Shown here: positions 17,980 through 25,964 of the stretch, piece after piece
Position numbering within the stretch: position 1 is the stretch's first letter
Layout: each line of letters starts with the position of its first letter
Assembly: GCA_002471575.1 (NCBI GenBank)
Contig: DKQG01000046.1
Coordinates: 1-64,000, forward strand
Length of the DNA stretch: 64,000 nucleotides
Source of the DNA: Alphaproteobacteria bacterium UBA7314
Lineage (GTDB): Bacteria > Pseudomonadota > Alphaproteobacteria > MPNO01 > UBA830
Direction of reading: 5' to 3'
Notes under the pieces: model-generated
The model's input: the letters and a program-made list of their open reading frames with translations, nothing else
Told to the model about the DNA's origin: nothing
The model's database searches: none
Position numbers and translations under genes: made by a program

Positions 17980-18375
17980 AAAGAGAATACGACTCAGGCA
18001 AGTCCGGTTTCAAATTGCGGTTGAGTGTCGCAATATCATACGGAATCAAGTCAATACTCTCCTTTCGCCGTTACAGCGCCTCGAAGAACGAAGACGTCGG
18101 CGGCAGCGGCACCAACGAAATAAACCTCTAGATCGACGGGAACCTAGTCGCGAGGCTAAACATCAGTTCAAACGTGCCGTTCTCAAAGCGATTTCTGGAT
18201 AGAGTCGGTTCATCAGAGCAGCCGCGGCTCCTTCGAGGGCAATCAGTCCACCGTCCGCATCTCCGATATGGCGTTGCAGACCGGGGACATGCTTCTGGTA
18301 CCGGAACCCGGCGTGGTCGCGATCTTCGGAATGGGTCTGCTCGGACGGGCGGTTATTCGCCGGAAACGCGCCTGA
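17980..18375 (+). pseudogene. PEP-CTERM exported protein remnant
   Basis: The 3' end reads DMLLVPEPGVVAIFGMGLL followed by GRAVIRRKRA and TGA 18373. This is a full PEP-CTERM tripartite signal: VPEP, a hydrophobic span and a basic tail. Upstream coding-like sequence (KNEDVGGSGTNEINL, a TAG, then IDGNLVARLNISSNVPFS) sits in another frame, so there is at least one stop and one frameshift near 18130-18190. No signal-peptide start remains. The family is typically exported and processed by an exosortase, none of which is seen here. Confidence 0.65.
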
Positions 18376-18401
18376 ACACGGAAGCCTCTTTACCCATTCT
18401 A

Positions 18402-18426
18402 GAAAAAAAAGCGGCTCCCAGGAGCC
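18402..18426 (-). terminator. Terminator of the dioxygenase operon
   Basis: Read leftward, GGCTC-CTGG-GAGCC is followed by GC and eight T. It lies about 35 bp beyond the reductase stop. Confidence 0.85.
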
Positions 18427-18459
18427 ACCATTTTTCATTTTAAAGCCCGGTCTGCGCGG

Positions 18460-19479
18460 TTAACTGGGAACGAATTTTTCAGCATGAACCTGCGATCCGT
18501 CGACCCCGCTTTCCACAAGCCAGGCTTCCGCCGCATCAATCATGGGCGGCGGACCACAGAGATAGACGTCGCAATCCCCACCGTTAAGTATCTCCGGTCG
18601 AAGCAATTCCGTGACGTGTCCCGTCGCCCCGTCCCAGGCTCCTACGGGCTCGACAATGCATAGTTCAGTCGTGATATCGAGCCCCTGCGCGGCGTAACCT
18701 GCAATCTGATCCAGCCCGAACAGCTCACCAGGCTCGTTCGCACCGTATAGCAGCCTTACAGGCTGCTGCGTTTCCTCCTGAGCGACCAGTGTGTCCAGCA
18801 TGCTCAACATGGGAGCCAATCCAGTGCCGCCAGCCACCATGACGATCGGTCGCTGAGCAGGTCGCAGATAAAACCGGCCGAACGGGCCGGAAACGGTCAT
18901 CTCGTCACCCGGCGTCGCGTTCGATAGGTAGTCACTCATCGCGCCCTGTTCGAGAACCTTTATATAAAATGTGTACTTACCGGTCTCGAAGGAGGCGTTG
19001 GCGAATGAATACGATCGGTGTTGATCGGTTCCAGGTACAGAGAGATGGACGTATTGGCCGGAAATAAACGATACAGGGTCGGCAGCCGGGTCGGGTTTGA
19101 CGACGAGGCGGGCAACATTCGACGATATCATTTCGACTTCGGTCACGCTGGCATTCCGGGTGTCCGGTTTTGATTTCAACGCGATGCGTGATTCATAGGG
19201 AAGCTCTATCACGCAATCGGATGTGACGTGCATCTGGCACGTCAGCACCTCTCGCCTGTCAAACTCTTCTGCAGTGAGCGCTTCATCGGTGAACTCGTCC
19301 ATATAGTATGTACCCGAAGTGCACACGCCCTTGCAGGTCGCGCAGGCACCCTCCAGGCAGTCGGTGAGAATACGGACTTTGTTCTTCAGACAGGCAAAAT
19401 AGATGTTATCGTCTTCGCTCGCGTCGAACTTGACGACCCTGCCGTCTTCAAACACCAGCGTTACTTTATGCGTAGTCAT
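18460..19479 (-). CDS. Dioxygenase electron-transfer reductase (BenC/AntC type)
   Basis: A 339-residue three-domain reductase. The plant-type [2Fe-2S] ferredoxin domain has Cys41, Cys46, Cys49 and Cys81 (CLEGACATC, then LTCQM). The FAD domain carries RSYSFAN and the NAD(P) domain carries MVAGGTGLAPMLSML and YLCGPPPMIDA. It passes electrons from NADH to the Rieske centre of a ring-hydroxylating dioxygenase, as in benzoate and anthranilate dioxygenases. It is the last gene of the dioxygenase cluster and is separated from the beta subunit by the remnant of a dehydrogenase. Confidence 0.94.
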   Translation of the reverse strand: MTTHKVTLVFEDGRVVKFDASEDDNIYFACLKNKVRILTDCLEGACATCKGVCTSGTYYMDEFTDEALTAEEFDRREVLTCQMHVTSDCVIELPYESRIALKSKPDTRNASVTEVEMISSNVARLVVKPDPAADPVSFISGQYVHLSVPGTDQHRSYSFANASFETGKYTFYIKVLEQGAMSDYLSNATPGDEMTVSGPFGRFYLRPAQRPIVMVAGGTGLAPMLSMLDTLVAQEETQQPVRLLYGANEPGELFGLDQIAGYAAQGLDITTELCIVEPVGAWDGATGHVTELLRPEILNGGDCDVYLCGPPPMIDAAEAWLVESGVDGSQVHAEKFVPS

Positions 19480-19483
19480 AGTT

Positions 19484-19678
19484 CTATCCTTCCGGCACGA
19501 GCAGCAGTTTAATCGCTTATCCGCACCGTATCAGTTCGAATCCCTCTCTTGCCTCGGACAAGGGTATTAATTGGGTCTGGATAGGCTTCAAATCGACCGA
19601 ACCGAAATAGATCAGGCCTGTCCACCGCTGCCAGTGTCCCCTGTTCGCCTTAAACGGCCTCCGTCTTGCCAAGTGCAA
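19484..19678 (-). pseudogene. C-terminal remnant of a zinc-type alcohol dehydrogenase
   Basis: In the 200-bp gap between the beta subunit and the reductase, one minus-strand frame reads KANRGHWQRW, GLIYFGSVDLKPIQTQLIPL and EAREGFELIRCG, then TAA, then AIKLLLVPEG and TAG 19484. This is the characteristic end of a medium-chain (threonine-dehydrogenase-like) dehydrogenase, interrupted by one stop and missing all catalytic and NAD-binding parts. It probably marks a dehydrogenase that once followed the dioxygenase in the operon. Confidence 0.7.
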
Positions 19679-19681
19679 GCA

Positions 19682-20170
19682 TCAAAGGTGATATACGTCG
19701 ATCGGCCCTTCAAGCCGGTCGTCTATGAACGTGATCTTTTTTCGCGAAATCTTCAGTTCGCCGTCATCGCGTCTCATCCTGAAATCATAAAGGCTGGCTC
19801 GCGTCAGACCGCCTTTTTTGCCGTAGGTATGAATGATGCAATTGGCCGTGGCTTCGACCTCGTCATCCATCTCGCCGGCGACGAGCACGTTCCCAACCAC
19901 GTGAACCGTCCGGTCCAGTGGCACGGATGCGTAGGAATCCCGGCTTTCTATGCGAAAGACACGATCTTCCAGCCCCCCGCGATTACGGAGATAAATCAGA
20001 TTGAGCTGTAGTTCTGGGTCGTCCGTGGTTTCTTCCTCGTTGACCCAGGACGGCACCCAGTACACCGCGTCTTCGGTATAAAGATCGATCCATTCATCCC
20101 ATTCCCGCCGGTCCAGCAGAGTGGATTCAAGATAAATCAGGTTCGTGACCTCTTGTTGCAGATCGCTCAT
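19682..20170 (-). CDS. Ring-hydroxylating dioxygenase beta subunit
   Basis: A 162-residue SnoaL/NTF2-like small subunit of a Rieske non-haem iron oxygenase (BenB/AntB type). Typical segments are LLDRREWDEWIDLYTEDAVYW, read in two parts, and the C-terminal RASLYDFRMRRDDGELKI. It has a structural role in the alpha3beta3 hexamer. Its ATG overlaps the stop of the upstream alpha subunit by 4 bp, so it most directly pairs with that alpha. Confidence 0.93.
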   Translation of the reverse strand: MSDLQQEVTNLIYLESTLLDRREWDEWIDLYTEDAVYWVPSWVNEEETTDDPELQLNLIYLRNRGGLEDRVFRIESRDSYASVPLDRTVHVVGNVLVAGEMDDEVEATANCIIHTYGKKGGLTRASLYDFRMRRDDGELKISRKKITFIDDRLEGPIDVYHL

Positions 20171-21486
20171 CCCCGAAAGTCCCCTTTCATCATTTTCAGC
20201 CAGTGCCGGTAAAAACCGTGATACAGCACTTCATGGTCCCAGTTGTCGGTGCAGGCCTGCGGCTCGAAACCGAGTTCTTTCGCCTCTTTATCAGCGCCGT
20301 AGGTGATATGCGCCAGACCGCGGTTGAACTCGCTCCATTTCGCGTCCCGCGCAAGTGACCCTTCATGAGTGTCTTCCAGCGCAGCGATATCGTCAGACGT
20401 CGCCATCCCCGCCGTCAGATAAAAGTCTTCGAACTTGCGCAAGCGTCCGGCGCGGGCCTTTTCGCTCTCTCCCCTCGGCGCGATGCAATAGACCGTGATA
20501 TCGACACGGTCGGCCGACACCGGTTTCATCACCCGAATCTGTGTAGATGGGTTGTCCATCAACATGACATTGGGGAACAGGTACAGGTTCCTGCCCTTGG
20601 TCAAGATCCATTCAACCTGTTTCGGCACCAGTTCCTTTTCAAGCCGTTCCTTCGCTTCCCAGATAGGCCGCACTTCCGGTGTCGTGTGCTGAGCCCAGAT
20701 CGCCATGTGGCCATTGCCCAGATCGTAGGATGCCGTCGGCACACCACCCGCGATGCGCCCGGATTCCGTTTTTCGAATACCGGTGTATTCGCCCTTGCTT
20801 TCCCGCGCCGCAATCGTGTGCGCGAAGACGCGGTGAACAGTGGAGACGTGATATCCATCGACACTGTTTTCGGCCTGCAGTTTCCAGTTTCCGTCGGTCT
20901 TGTAGGTCGAATTTCCGGGCACCACTTCAAGACCGTCCGGTGATTGCGCCACCATCAGGTCGATCCACGTCGCCGCCGCGCCCAGCCAGTCCTCGATCGA
21001 CGGCACATCGGTGCTGAGGCTGCCGAAAACGAAGCCCCTGTATGACGCGAGGCTCGCGATTTCCCGCAGATCGAACTTGCTGCGGTCAGTGCCCTCTTCT
21101 TCGTTCTTGATCCCAACACAATCGCCCGAACACTTGTAGGTCCAACCATGAAATCGGCAGGTCAGTGTTTTGGCGTTACCCTGGCGGAACGGCGTCAGGA
21201 TGGCAGCCCGGTGTGAGCACGCGTTGATAAAGCACTTCAGCGATCCGTCTTCCTGGCGGTGGACATAAACCGGCTGGCGGCCGATTTCCGTCCAAAAATA
21301 ATCGCCATGGTTCGCGACCTGGCTCTCATGACACAGGAATACCCAACACTTTTCGAATATATTGGTGACTTCCTGCTCGAAGATATCCTGCTCGGTATAA
21401 ACAGCCCTGTCGACGCGGAACATTCCCTCGTCCACACGGTCGTCCACGAGCGCGGACAAGTCGTCGGTTACGATAATTCCGTCCAT
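20167..21486 (-). CDS. Ring-hydroxylating dioxygenase alpha subunit (copy 2)
   Basis: A 439-residue catalytic subunit. The Rieske motif is CSHRAAILTPF...TCRFHGWTYKCSG. The iron-binding facial triad is DGYHVSTVH plus a C-terminal Asp in FYLTAGMATSDD. The domain has the benzoate/anthranilate-like layout, not the phthalate type. The substrate cannot be fixed from sequence. It begins 1 bp after the stop of copy 1 and is clearly a paralogue of it; the N-termini and metal sites match closely while the substrate-pocket region differs. Confidence 0.94.
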   Translation of the reverse strand: MDGIIVTDDLSALVDDRVDEGMFRVDRAVYTEQDIFEQEVTNIFEKCWVFLCHESQVANHGDYFWTEIGRQPVYVHRQEDGSLKCFINACSHRAAILTPFRQGNAKTLTCRFHGWTYKCSGDCVGIKNEEEGTDRSKFDLREIASLASYRGFVFGSLSTDVPSIEDWLGAAATWIDLMVAQSPDGLEVVPGNSTYKTDGNWKLQAENSVDGYHVSTVHRVFAHTIAARESKGEYTGIRKTESGRIAGGVPTASYDLGNGHMAIWAQHTTPEVRPIWEAKERLEKELVPKQVEWILTKGRNLYLFPNVMLMDNPSTQIRVMKPVSADRVDITVYCIAPRGESEKARAGRLRKFEDFYLTAGMATSDDIAALEDTHEGSLARDAKWSEFNRGLAHITYGADKEAKELGFEPQACTDNWDHEVLYHGFYRHWLKMMKGDFRG

Positions 21487-21487
21487 C

Positions 21488-22822
21488 CTATTCTCCCTTC
21501 GGGGCGGCTACCTGGTCGCGCCACTTGCGGTAAAAACTGTAATAAAGTGTTTCATGGTCCCAGCTTGAGTTACTGGTTTCGGGATTGAACCCGCCTTCTT
21601 CGGCGGCGTCGTCCGGACCCGCCTGCACCGTTCTGATACCGCGATGGAACTCGCCCCATTTCACCACCCGCGCACGGCTACCCTGATGCGTGGCTTCCAG
21701 TGCGACGACGTCGTCGGATGTCGCCATGCCGCTGGCCATGAAGAAATCCTCGAATTTGCGCAGACGCGCATAGCGGGCTTCCCGGCTTTCGTCCGACGGC
21801 GCAAGACAGTAGATCGTCACCTCTGTTTTATCGGCGGAGATAGGCCTGAACGTCCGGATCTGCGTTGCCGCGAAATCGTTGATCATCAGCGACGGGTAGA
21901 TAATCAGGTTACGGCCGCGCCGTAGCATCCAGTTCACCTTGCCGCTCGGATGGTCAGCCTCCAGCCGTTCTTCCGCCTCGGACAATGGCGAGGACGCAAC
22001 CGGGTCCCGGTCAGCCCAGATCACCATGTGCCCTTGCCCCAGATCGTAGCAGCCGTTGCGGACCGTCTTTTTGGCCAGTCGCCCGGTTTCGGTCCGCATC
22101 ATGCCTTCATAGCCTTCGCGGGCTTCGCGTTGCTTGACGGTGCTGGCAAAAATGCGATGTACGGTGCTGGTGTGATACCCGTCGACGGCATTCTCAGTCG
22201 ACATCTTCCAGTTTCCGCCGATAATGTATTTCTGCGATCCCGGCAGCACTTCGAGCCCCGCAGCCGACTGGTCGGCGACGAAATCGATGAAGAACTGCGA
22301 TTCCCCGAGAAAGTCTTCCAGCGACTGAACATCCGCCGACAGGCTGCCGAACACGAACCCCTTGTAGCTGGCGATCGCACCGATTTCCTTGAGGTCGTAG
22401 ACACTGCGATCGAAACTGTCACCGTAGCCGCCTTCTTCCTCCTTTATACGAATGCATTTACCGCTGCACTTGTACGACCAGCCGTGGAAACGACATGTAA
22501 TTGTTTTGGCATTGCCCTGGACAGTCGGCGTCAGGATCGCACCGCGATGCGAACAGGCGTTTAGAAAGCCCTTCAGACTGCCGTCTTCCTGGCGATGCAC
22601 AAACACCGGCTGCCGACCAAGATAAGCCGCAAAATAGTCGCCTGGTTTTTTCACCTGGCTTTCGTGGCACAGGAAAATCCAGTCAGCCTCGAAGATAGAT
22701 TTCATCTCGGTATTGAAAATTTCCGGGTCGAGATAGATATCACGGTCGACCCTGAAGACGCCCTCTTCCGGCCGGTCGTCAATCATATCCGCTACCCTCA
22801 CCGGGCTTATAACTCCATCCAT
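21488..22822 (-). CDS. Ring-hydroxylating dioxygenase alpha subunit (copy 1)
   Basis: A 444-residue catalytic subunit with Rieske ligands in CSHRGAILTP and CRFHGWSYKCSG, iron ligands in DGYHTSTVH and a C-terminal Asp in FMASGMATSDD. The start is ATG 22822 (MDGVISPVRVAD), preceded by an excellent GGAGG; the open frame continues upstream but that part is not protein-like. No beta subunit follows it directly. It therefore either shares the single beta subunit with copy 2 or works as an alternative substrate-selecting alpha. It lies 11 bp after the IclR gene stop. Confidence 0.93.
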   Translation of the reverse strand: MDGVISPVRVADMIDDRPEEGVFRVDRDIYLDPEIFNTEMKSIFEADWIFLCHESQVKKPGDYFAAYLGRQPVFVHRQEDGSLKGFLNACSHRGAILTPTVQGNAKTITCRFHGWSYKCSGKCIRIKEEEGGYGDSFDRSVYDLKEIGAIASYKGFVFGSLSADVQSLEDFLGESQFFIDFVADQSAAGLEVLPGSQKYIIGGNWKMSTENAVDGYHTSTVHRIFASTVKQREAREGYEGMMRTETGRLAKKTVRNGCYDLGQGHMVIWADRDPVASSPLSEAEERLEADHPSGKVNWMLRRGRNLIIYPSLMINDFAATQIRTFRPISADKTEVTIYCLAPSDESREARYARLRKFEDFFMASGMATSDDVVALEATHQGSRARVVKWGEFHRGIRTVQAGPDDAAEEGGFNPETSNSSWDHETLYYSFYRKWRDQVAAPKGE

Positions 22823-22833
22823 TACTTCGCCTC

Positions 22834-23568
22834 CTATTCGGCCGCCGTCGGGACGGCATATCCCAACGCCGAGGAAATTTCCCGGGATGCTTCCCGGACA
22901 TATTCTATGCAACTGTCCCGCCGGCCGTCCGACAAACGGACTTCCGGCCCGAAGATACACACGCTGCCCTTCACAGAACCGTCACGGTTGAAAACAGGGG
23001 CCGCTATTGCCACCGCGCCCTCTATGATTTCACCCCTCGATACACGCACGCCGGTCCGCCGCACATCGTCGAACTCGGGATCGTTAGCCGCCGCATCAGT
23101 ATAGGCCAGCATCGCTTTTCCGGACGCGCCGACCGAGAGAGTTTCCGAGAAGCCGATCCCACGCTTGAACGTCAGCGCCTGGCGGCTTTGCAGTTCCTCT
23201 ATACAGATCTTCTTCCCGTCGTCGGTGACCACGAACAGTGCTACGGTTTCGTCGGTTTCTTCCCACAGACGATGCAGTACCGGGCCAGCCGCGCGGAGAA
23301 ATTCATCCTGACCGATCCAGCTTGCCGCAAGACGGCTGGCTTCGTGGCCGAGAACGAAACGCTGTGGATCGCCGAAAGACCGGATGACCCCCTTACCTTC
23401 TAACGTGGCGAGAATGCGATACAGCGTCGGACGGCTGAGGTCAGTCCGTTTTTGCAAGTCGGTAACGCTTAGTTCAGGAGTTTCGTGATCGAAACAGGCA
23501 AGCACGTCCACTGCCCGCTCAATCGAGCGAATGGTCTTGGTTTCGTTAACGTTCCGGGCCGGTCGCAT
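22834..23568 (-). CDS. IclR-family transcriptional regulator
   Basis: A regulator of 244 residues from ATG 23568. The N-terminal winged HTH contains LSVTDLQKRTDLSRPTLYRI, and the C-terminal effector-binding domain contains the typical ETVALFVV and GASGKAMLA segments. IclR proteins sense aromatic or organic acids. A near-perfect palindrome lies 5-32 bp upstream of this start, which supports both the start choice and autoregulation. An ATG at 23613 would put the palindrome inside the gene. It heads the dioxygenase operon and probably controls it. Confidence 0.93.
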   Translation of the reverse strand: MRPARNVNETKTIRSIERAVDVLACFDHETPELSVTDLQKRTDLSRPTLYRILATLEGKGVIRSFGDPQRFVLGHEASRLAASWIGQDEFLRAAGPVLHRLWEETDETVALFVVTDDGKKICIEELQSRQALTFKRGIGFSETLSVGASGKAMLAYTDAAANDPEFDDVRRTGVRVSRGEIIEGAVAIAAPVFNRDGSVKGSVCIFGPEVRLSDGRRDSCIEYVREASREISSALGYAVPTAAE

Positions 23569-23572
23569 CGGT

Positions 23573-23600
23573 GTGTACACAATGTGGACATGTTGTACAC
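23573..23600. promoter_or_regulatory. Palindromic operator at the IclR promoter
   Basis: A 28-bp palindrome with outer arms GTGTACA and TGTACAC and inner arms ATGT and ACAT around GG; only 6 positions break dyad symmetry. Immediately upstream of the IclR start, 28 bp beyond the stop of the enamidase-like gene. Confidence 0.65.
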
Positions 23601-23627
23601 TAAATGTAAGCAAGCCTCACACGGCTG

Positions 23628-24830
23628 TCAAACCGTGTGTCGCCCTGGATCGAACTCCTGCAGCACCGTATTGCGCTTTAAACGCATTTTTCGGGTTGAC
23701 GGCGGCGTATTCCGCGATCGGTGAATGAACCGGGGGATACCGTCGGTAAACACCGCCGGGATCGCCGGATAGTCACCATGTTTGATCGCATCGAGCGCCG
23801 TCTTCCCGCTGCTGCCGAGCGGGGCGTCCACGATCATGATGTCGGCGTCTTTACCGCGTTTGATAAAACCCGTGTTCAACCTGTAGACGTTGGCGTTATT
23901 TCCGGTCGCAGCGCACACCATCATTTCAGGCGAATGGTCGGTCAGGCAGGCCATTTCGACCACGGTCTTTATCATACCCAGCGGCATCATGCCGGTACCG
24001 GTCGGGGTGTCGGTAGCAAAAATCAGACGGTCGAATTCGTTAGCTTCGACCGCCATGTTGAGACACATGATCGCGGTGCGGATATTGCCCGCCTGGCAAA
24101 TCTGCATCGCGATATCGCTCTCGTTGATAATGCGGGCGAAATCTTTGTCGGGCATCGCGACGGGACCGCCGTTGATATGGAATGAAACGGTCGGTTTCAT
24201 ATGCAGTAGATGATCGCCGGTAATCGGCGAAGAATCCGGGATTGAGGCACCGCCGGTATGCACGTTTACAATCATGCCGGCTTTCTTCGCCATCGCGACA
24301 TAGGGTTTGTAGTCGAACGGCGATTTGAACTTGCCGAAACCAGCCTTGGCCAGCCAAACGCCCTGTTTCGCCGCGTCGTTGAAATGTTTCTGCGTCAATC
24401 CGGGTTCGAGGATGATGGCACCCGCATGAACGTGCATCCCGCCTGGCGAGTAATTGTCGAAGCTTTTCTTCGCGGCAACGGCGAGGGCCACCACCCCGTC
24501 GGGATCGGACGGACGCCCGGGCACATGAACCTCGCTCGCCGAAATCGACGTCGTCACTCCGCCGTGCAAGTAGCTTTCGAGAAAACCAATGGTGCGCTGG
24601 CGAGGCGTGTAATCGGCAAAGGCCACATGGACCTGAGAATCGATCAGTCCCGGCATCGCCGTCATTCCCCCCGCGTCTAGCACGACGTCGCAGGATTTTT
24701 CCTCCTTTGCCGAGAGAGTTCCCACCTTGGTGATCTTGCCATTGTTCATCAGAATGGAATCGCCCTTGGCGAATGGTTTGCGCCAATCGCCCGAGACGAT
24801 GGTTTTCAGATTGACGATTGCTGATTTCAT
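23628..24830 (-). CDS. Enamidase-like metal-dependent amidohydrolase
   Basis: A 400-residue amidohydrolase-superfamily protein closely resembling enamidase (Ena) of Eubacterium barkeri nicotinate fermentation, which opens 1,4,5,6-tetrahydro-6-oxonicotinate. Shared blocks are DYTPRQRTIGFLESYLHGGV, VHVPGRPSDPDG, GAIILEPGLTQKHF, VNVHTGGASIP, SFHINGGP, FATDTPTGTGM and SRNTPP. The Glu, two His and Asp metal ligands are present, but the first His of the N-terminal HxH is Gln (GLIDSQVH). The C-terminus has a basic 25-residue extension. It lies 11 bp after the DUF1185 gene. Ring-opening of a cyclic amide is the likely role, if the site is still active. Confidence 0.85.
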   Translation of the reverse strand: MKSAIVNLKTIVSGDWRKPFAKGDSILMNNGKITKVGTLSAKEEKSCDVVLDAGGMTAMPGLIDSQVHVAFADYTPRQRTIGFLESYLHGGVTTSISASEVHVPGRPSDPDGVVALAVAAKKSFDNYSPGGMHVHAGAIILEPGLTQKHFNDAAKQGVWLAKAGFGKFKSPFDYKPYVAMAKKAGMIVNVHTGGASIPDSSPITGDHLLHMKPTVSFHINGGPVAMPDKDFARIINESDIAMQICQAGNIRTAIMCLNMAVEANEFDRLIFATDTPTGTGMMPLGMIKTVVEMACLTDHSPEMMVCAATGNNANVYRLNTGFIKRGKDADIMIVDAPLGSSGKTALDAIKHGDYPAIPAVFTDGIPRFIHRSRNTPPSTRKMRLKRNTVLQEFDPGRHTV

Positions 24831-24841
24831 TTTACTGTTCC

Positions 24842-25417
24842 CTATCTCAGTCCGTCTTCGCCGACGATCTCGTCCTTGCTGGGCCCGCCGACGCGGTGAT
24901 TGAGCCGCCCCCGATTAGCGAAACAGCAGATGATACAAATCTCGTCCTCCAGTGGAGCGTCTGGCAACATGAGGGTCATGCCGTCGTAATGCGAGCGAAC
25001 GAACAATGCATCTTTATGCGCCAGAGGGATATCTACCTGCTCGCCCGGACGGGCGCGCTTCGTGATAGACGAGATCCACGCCTTGCCTCCGCCAACCGCA
25101 TCGCGCAACACGTTGCCGTAAACGGTGGTCAGACAGGCCACACCGTGCTCCTGCTCCCCTGCCGTGCCGATCAGAGCGGCCTTGCCGTATGAGTCTACAG
25201 TATAGGGTGCCATCTGTTCGGCCCCCATAGTCGCGATCTTCGACCCCAGTTCAATGCTTGCGTCAGTCAGATCACTAAGATCCTCGACATAACCTTTGCC
25301 TGCATGCGGGTTGGAGATAACCGCGACCACTGCGACCTTTCGCAGAGGCTCCTCCCGATCTTGCTCCATATCATGGAGCGCCTCGTCCACGACTGTGTAA
25401 AGACGCCGGATCTTCAT
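24842..25417 (-). CDS. DUF1185 (AA_synth) family protein
   Basis: A 191-residue protein of the poorly characterised amino acid synthesis (DUF1185, PF06684) family. Recognisable segments are VVAVISNPHAGKGY, APYTVDSYGKAALIGTAGEQ and ISSITKRARPGEQVDIPLAHK. Members often sit beside amidohydrolases, amidases and ring-opening enzymes, and the biochemical role is not established. It is the first gene of a two-gene unit with the enamidase-like gene. Confidence 0.85.
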   Translation of the reverse strand: MKIRRLYTVVDEALHDMEQDREEPLRKVAVVAVISNPHAGKGYVEDLSDLTDASIELGSKIATMGAEQMAPYTVDSYGKAALIGTAGEQEHGVACLTTVYGNVLRDAVGGGKAWISSITKRARPGEQVDIPLAHKDALFVRSHYDGMTLMLPDAPLEDEICIICCFANRGRLNHRVGGPSKDEIVGEDGLR

Positions 25418-25964
25418 TACGCTCCTCCCGTCGGTTTTCCTAATCCTAAACCGCTATATATCAAAAGTTCTCACAGCTAAGCATTCTATTCCGGATTATG
25501 CTCTAACGTTTTCTCCCTAGCCAGCGATGTCTTGGCTAGTGAGAGATTGCAGAATGTCCGAGCTAGTAAAGCACCTCTCCAGATTGAGCTTTGTGAACGT
25601 GGAGGATCTGGATCCGAAGATTAACCTCGCCGGAGGTCTCGCCGCATGTTTCTTGACCATAGTGTGTGTTTTATGTCCAAACGGGCTCAGAGCACCGCGG
25701 CCATCAAAAAAAGCTTGAAGCCGCCATCGAACAATAGGAGCACCCTCTTAACGCGGCTTCCAATCATGAGCTCTATTTCACCTGGCTTGGCTCGCCAATC
25801 ACCATAAATTTACCCAAGGATTATTGATCATGGGTGCACGGGATTAACGCTACAGCGCTTATTCCGCTGTTCCCGCAGGCCGTGAAGGCTCCCACTTGGA
25901 CCTCTTCTTATCGATAACTTACCCGGCAATACTAATGCCGCAACAGCCGACTAACGGCTTCAGT
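25418..25964. other. Gap without an intact gene
   Basis: A 547-bp A/T-richer gap. Plus-strand codons from about 25663 to 25830 read as protein-like with one TAG (KKLEAAIEQ, stop, EHPLNAASNHELYFTWLGSP), which may be a gene remnant, but no family is recognised. A 63-codon frame at 25527-25718 has no start signal or similarity I can name. No promoter or terminator stood out. Confidence 0.3.

Noticed and set aside
19531..19550. TTCGAATCC resembling a tRNA T-loop
   Set aside because: The flanking bases cannot form a T-stem or acceptor; the sequence is explained by the alcohol dehydrogenase remnant.
22823..22960. 47-residue N-terminal extension of dioxygenase alpha copy 1
   Set aside because: It overlaps the end of the IclR gene, and GGAGG precedes the internal ATG 22822 where the family N-terminus begins.
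25527..25718. 63-codon frame in the gap beside the HpaB gene
   Set aside because: No ribosome-binding site, no recognisable family; a different frame nearby looks more like a remnant.
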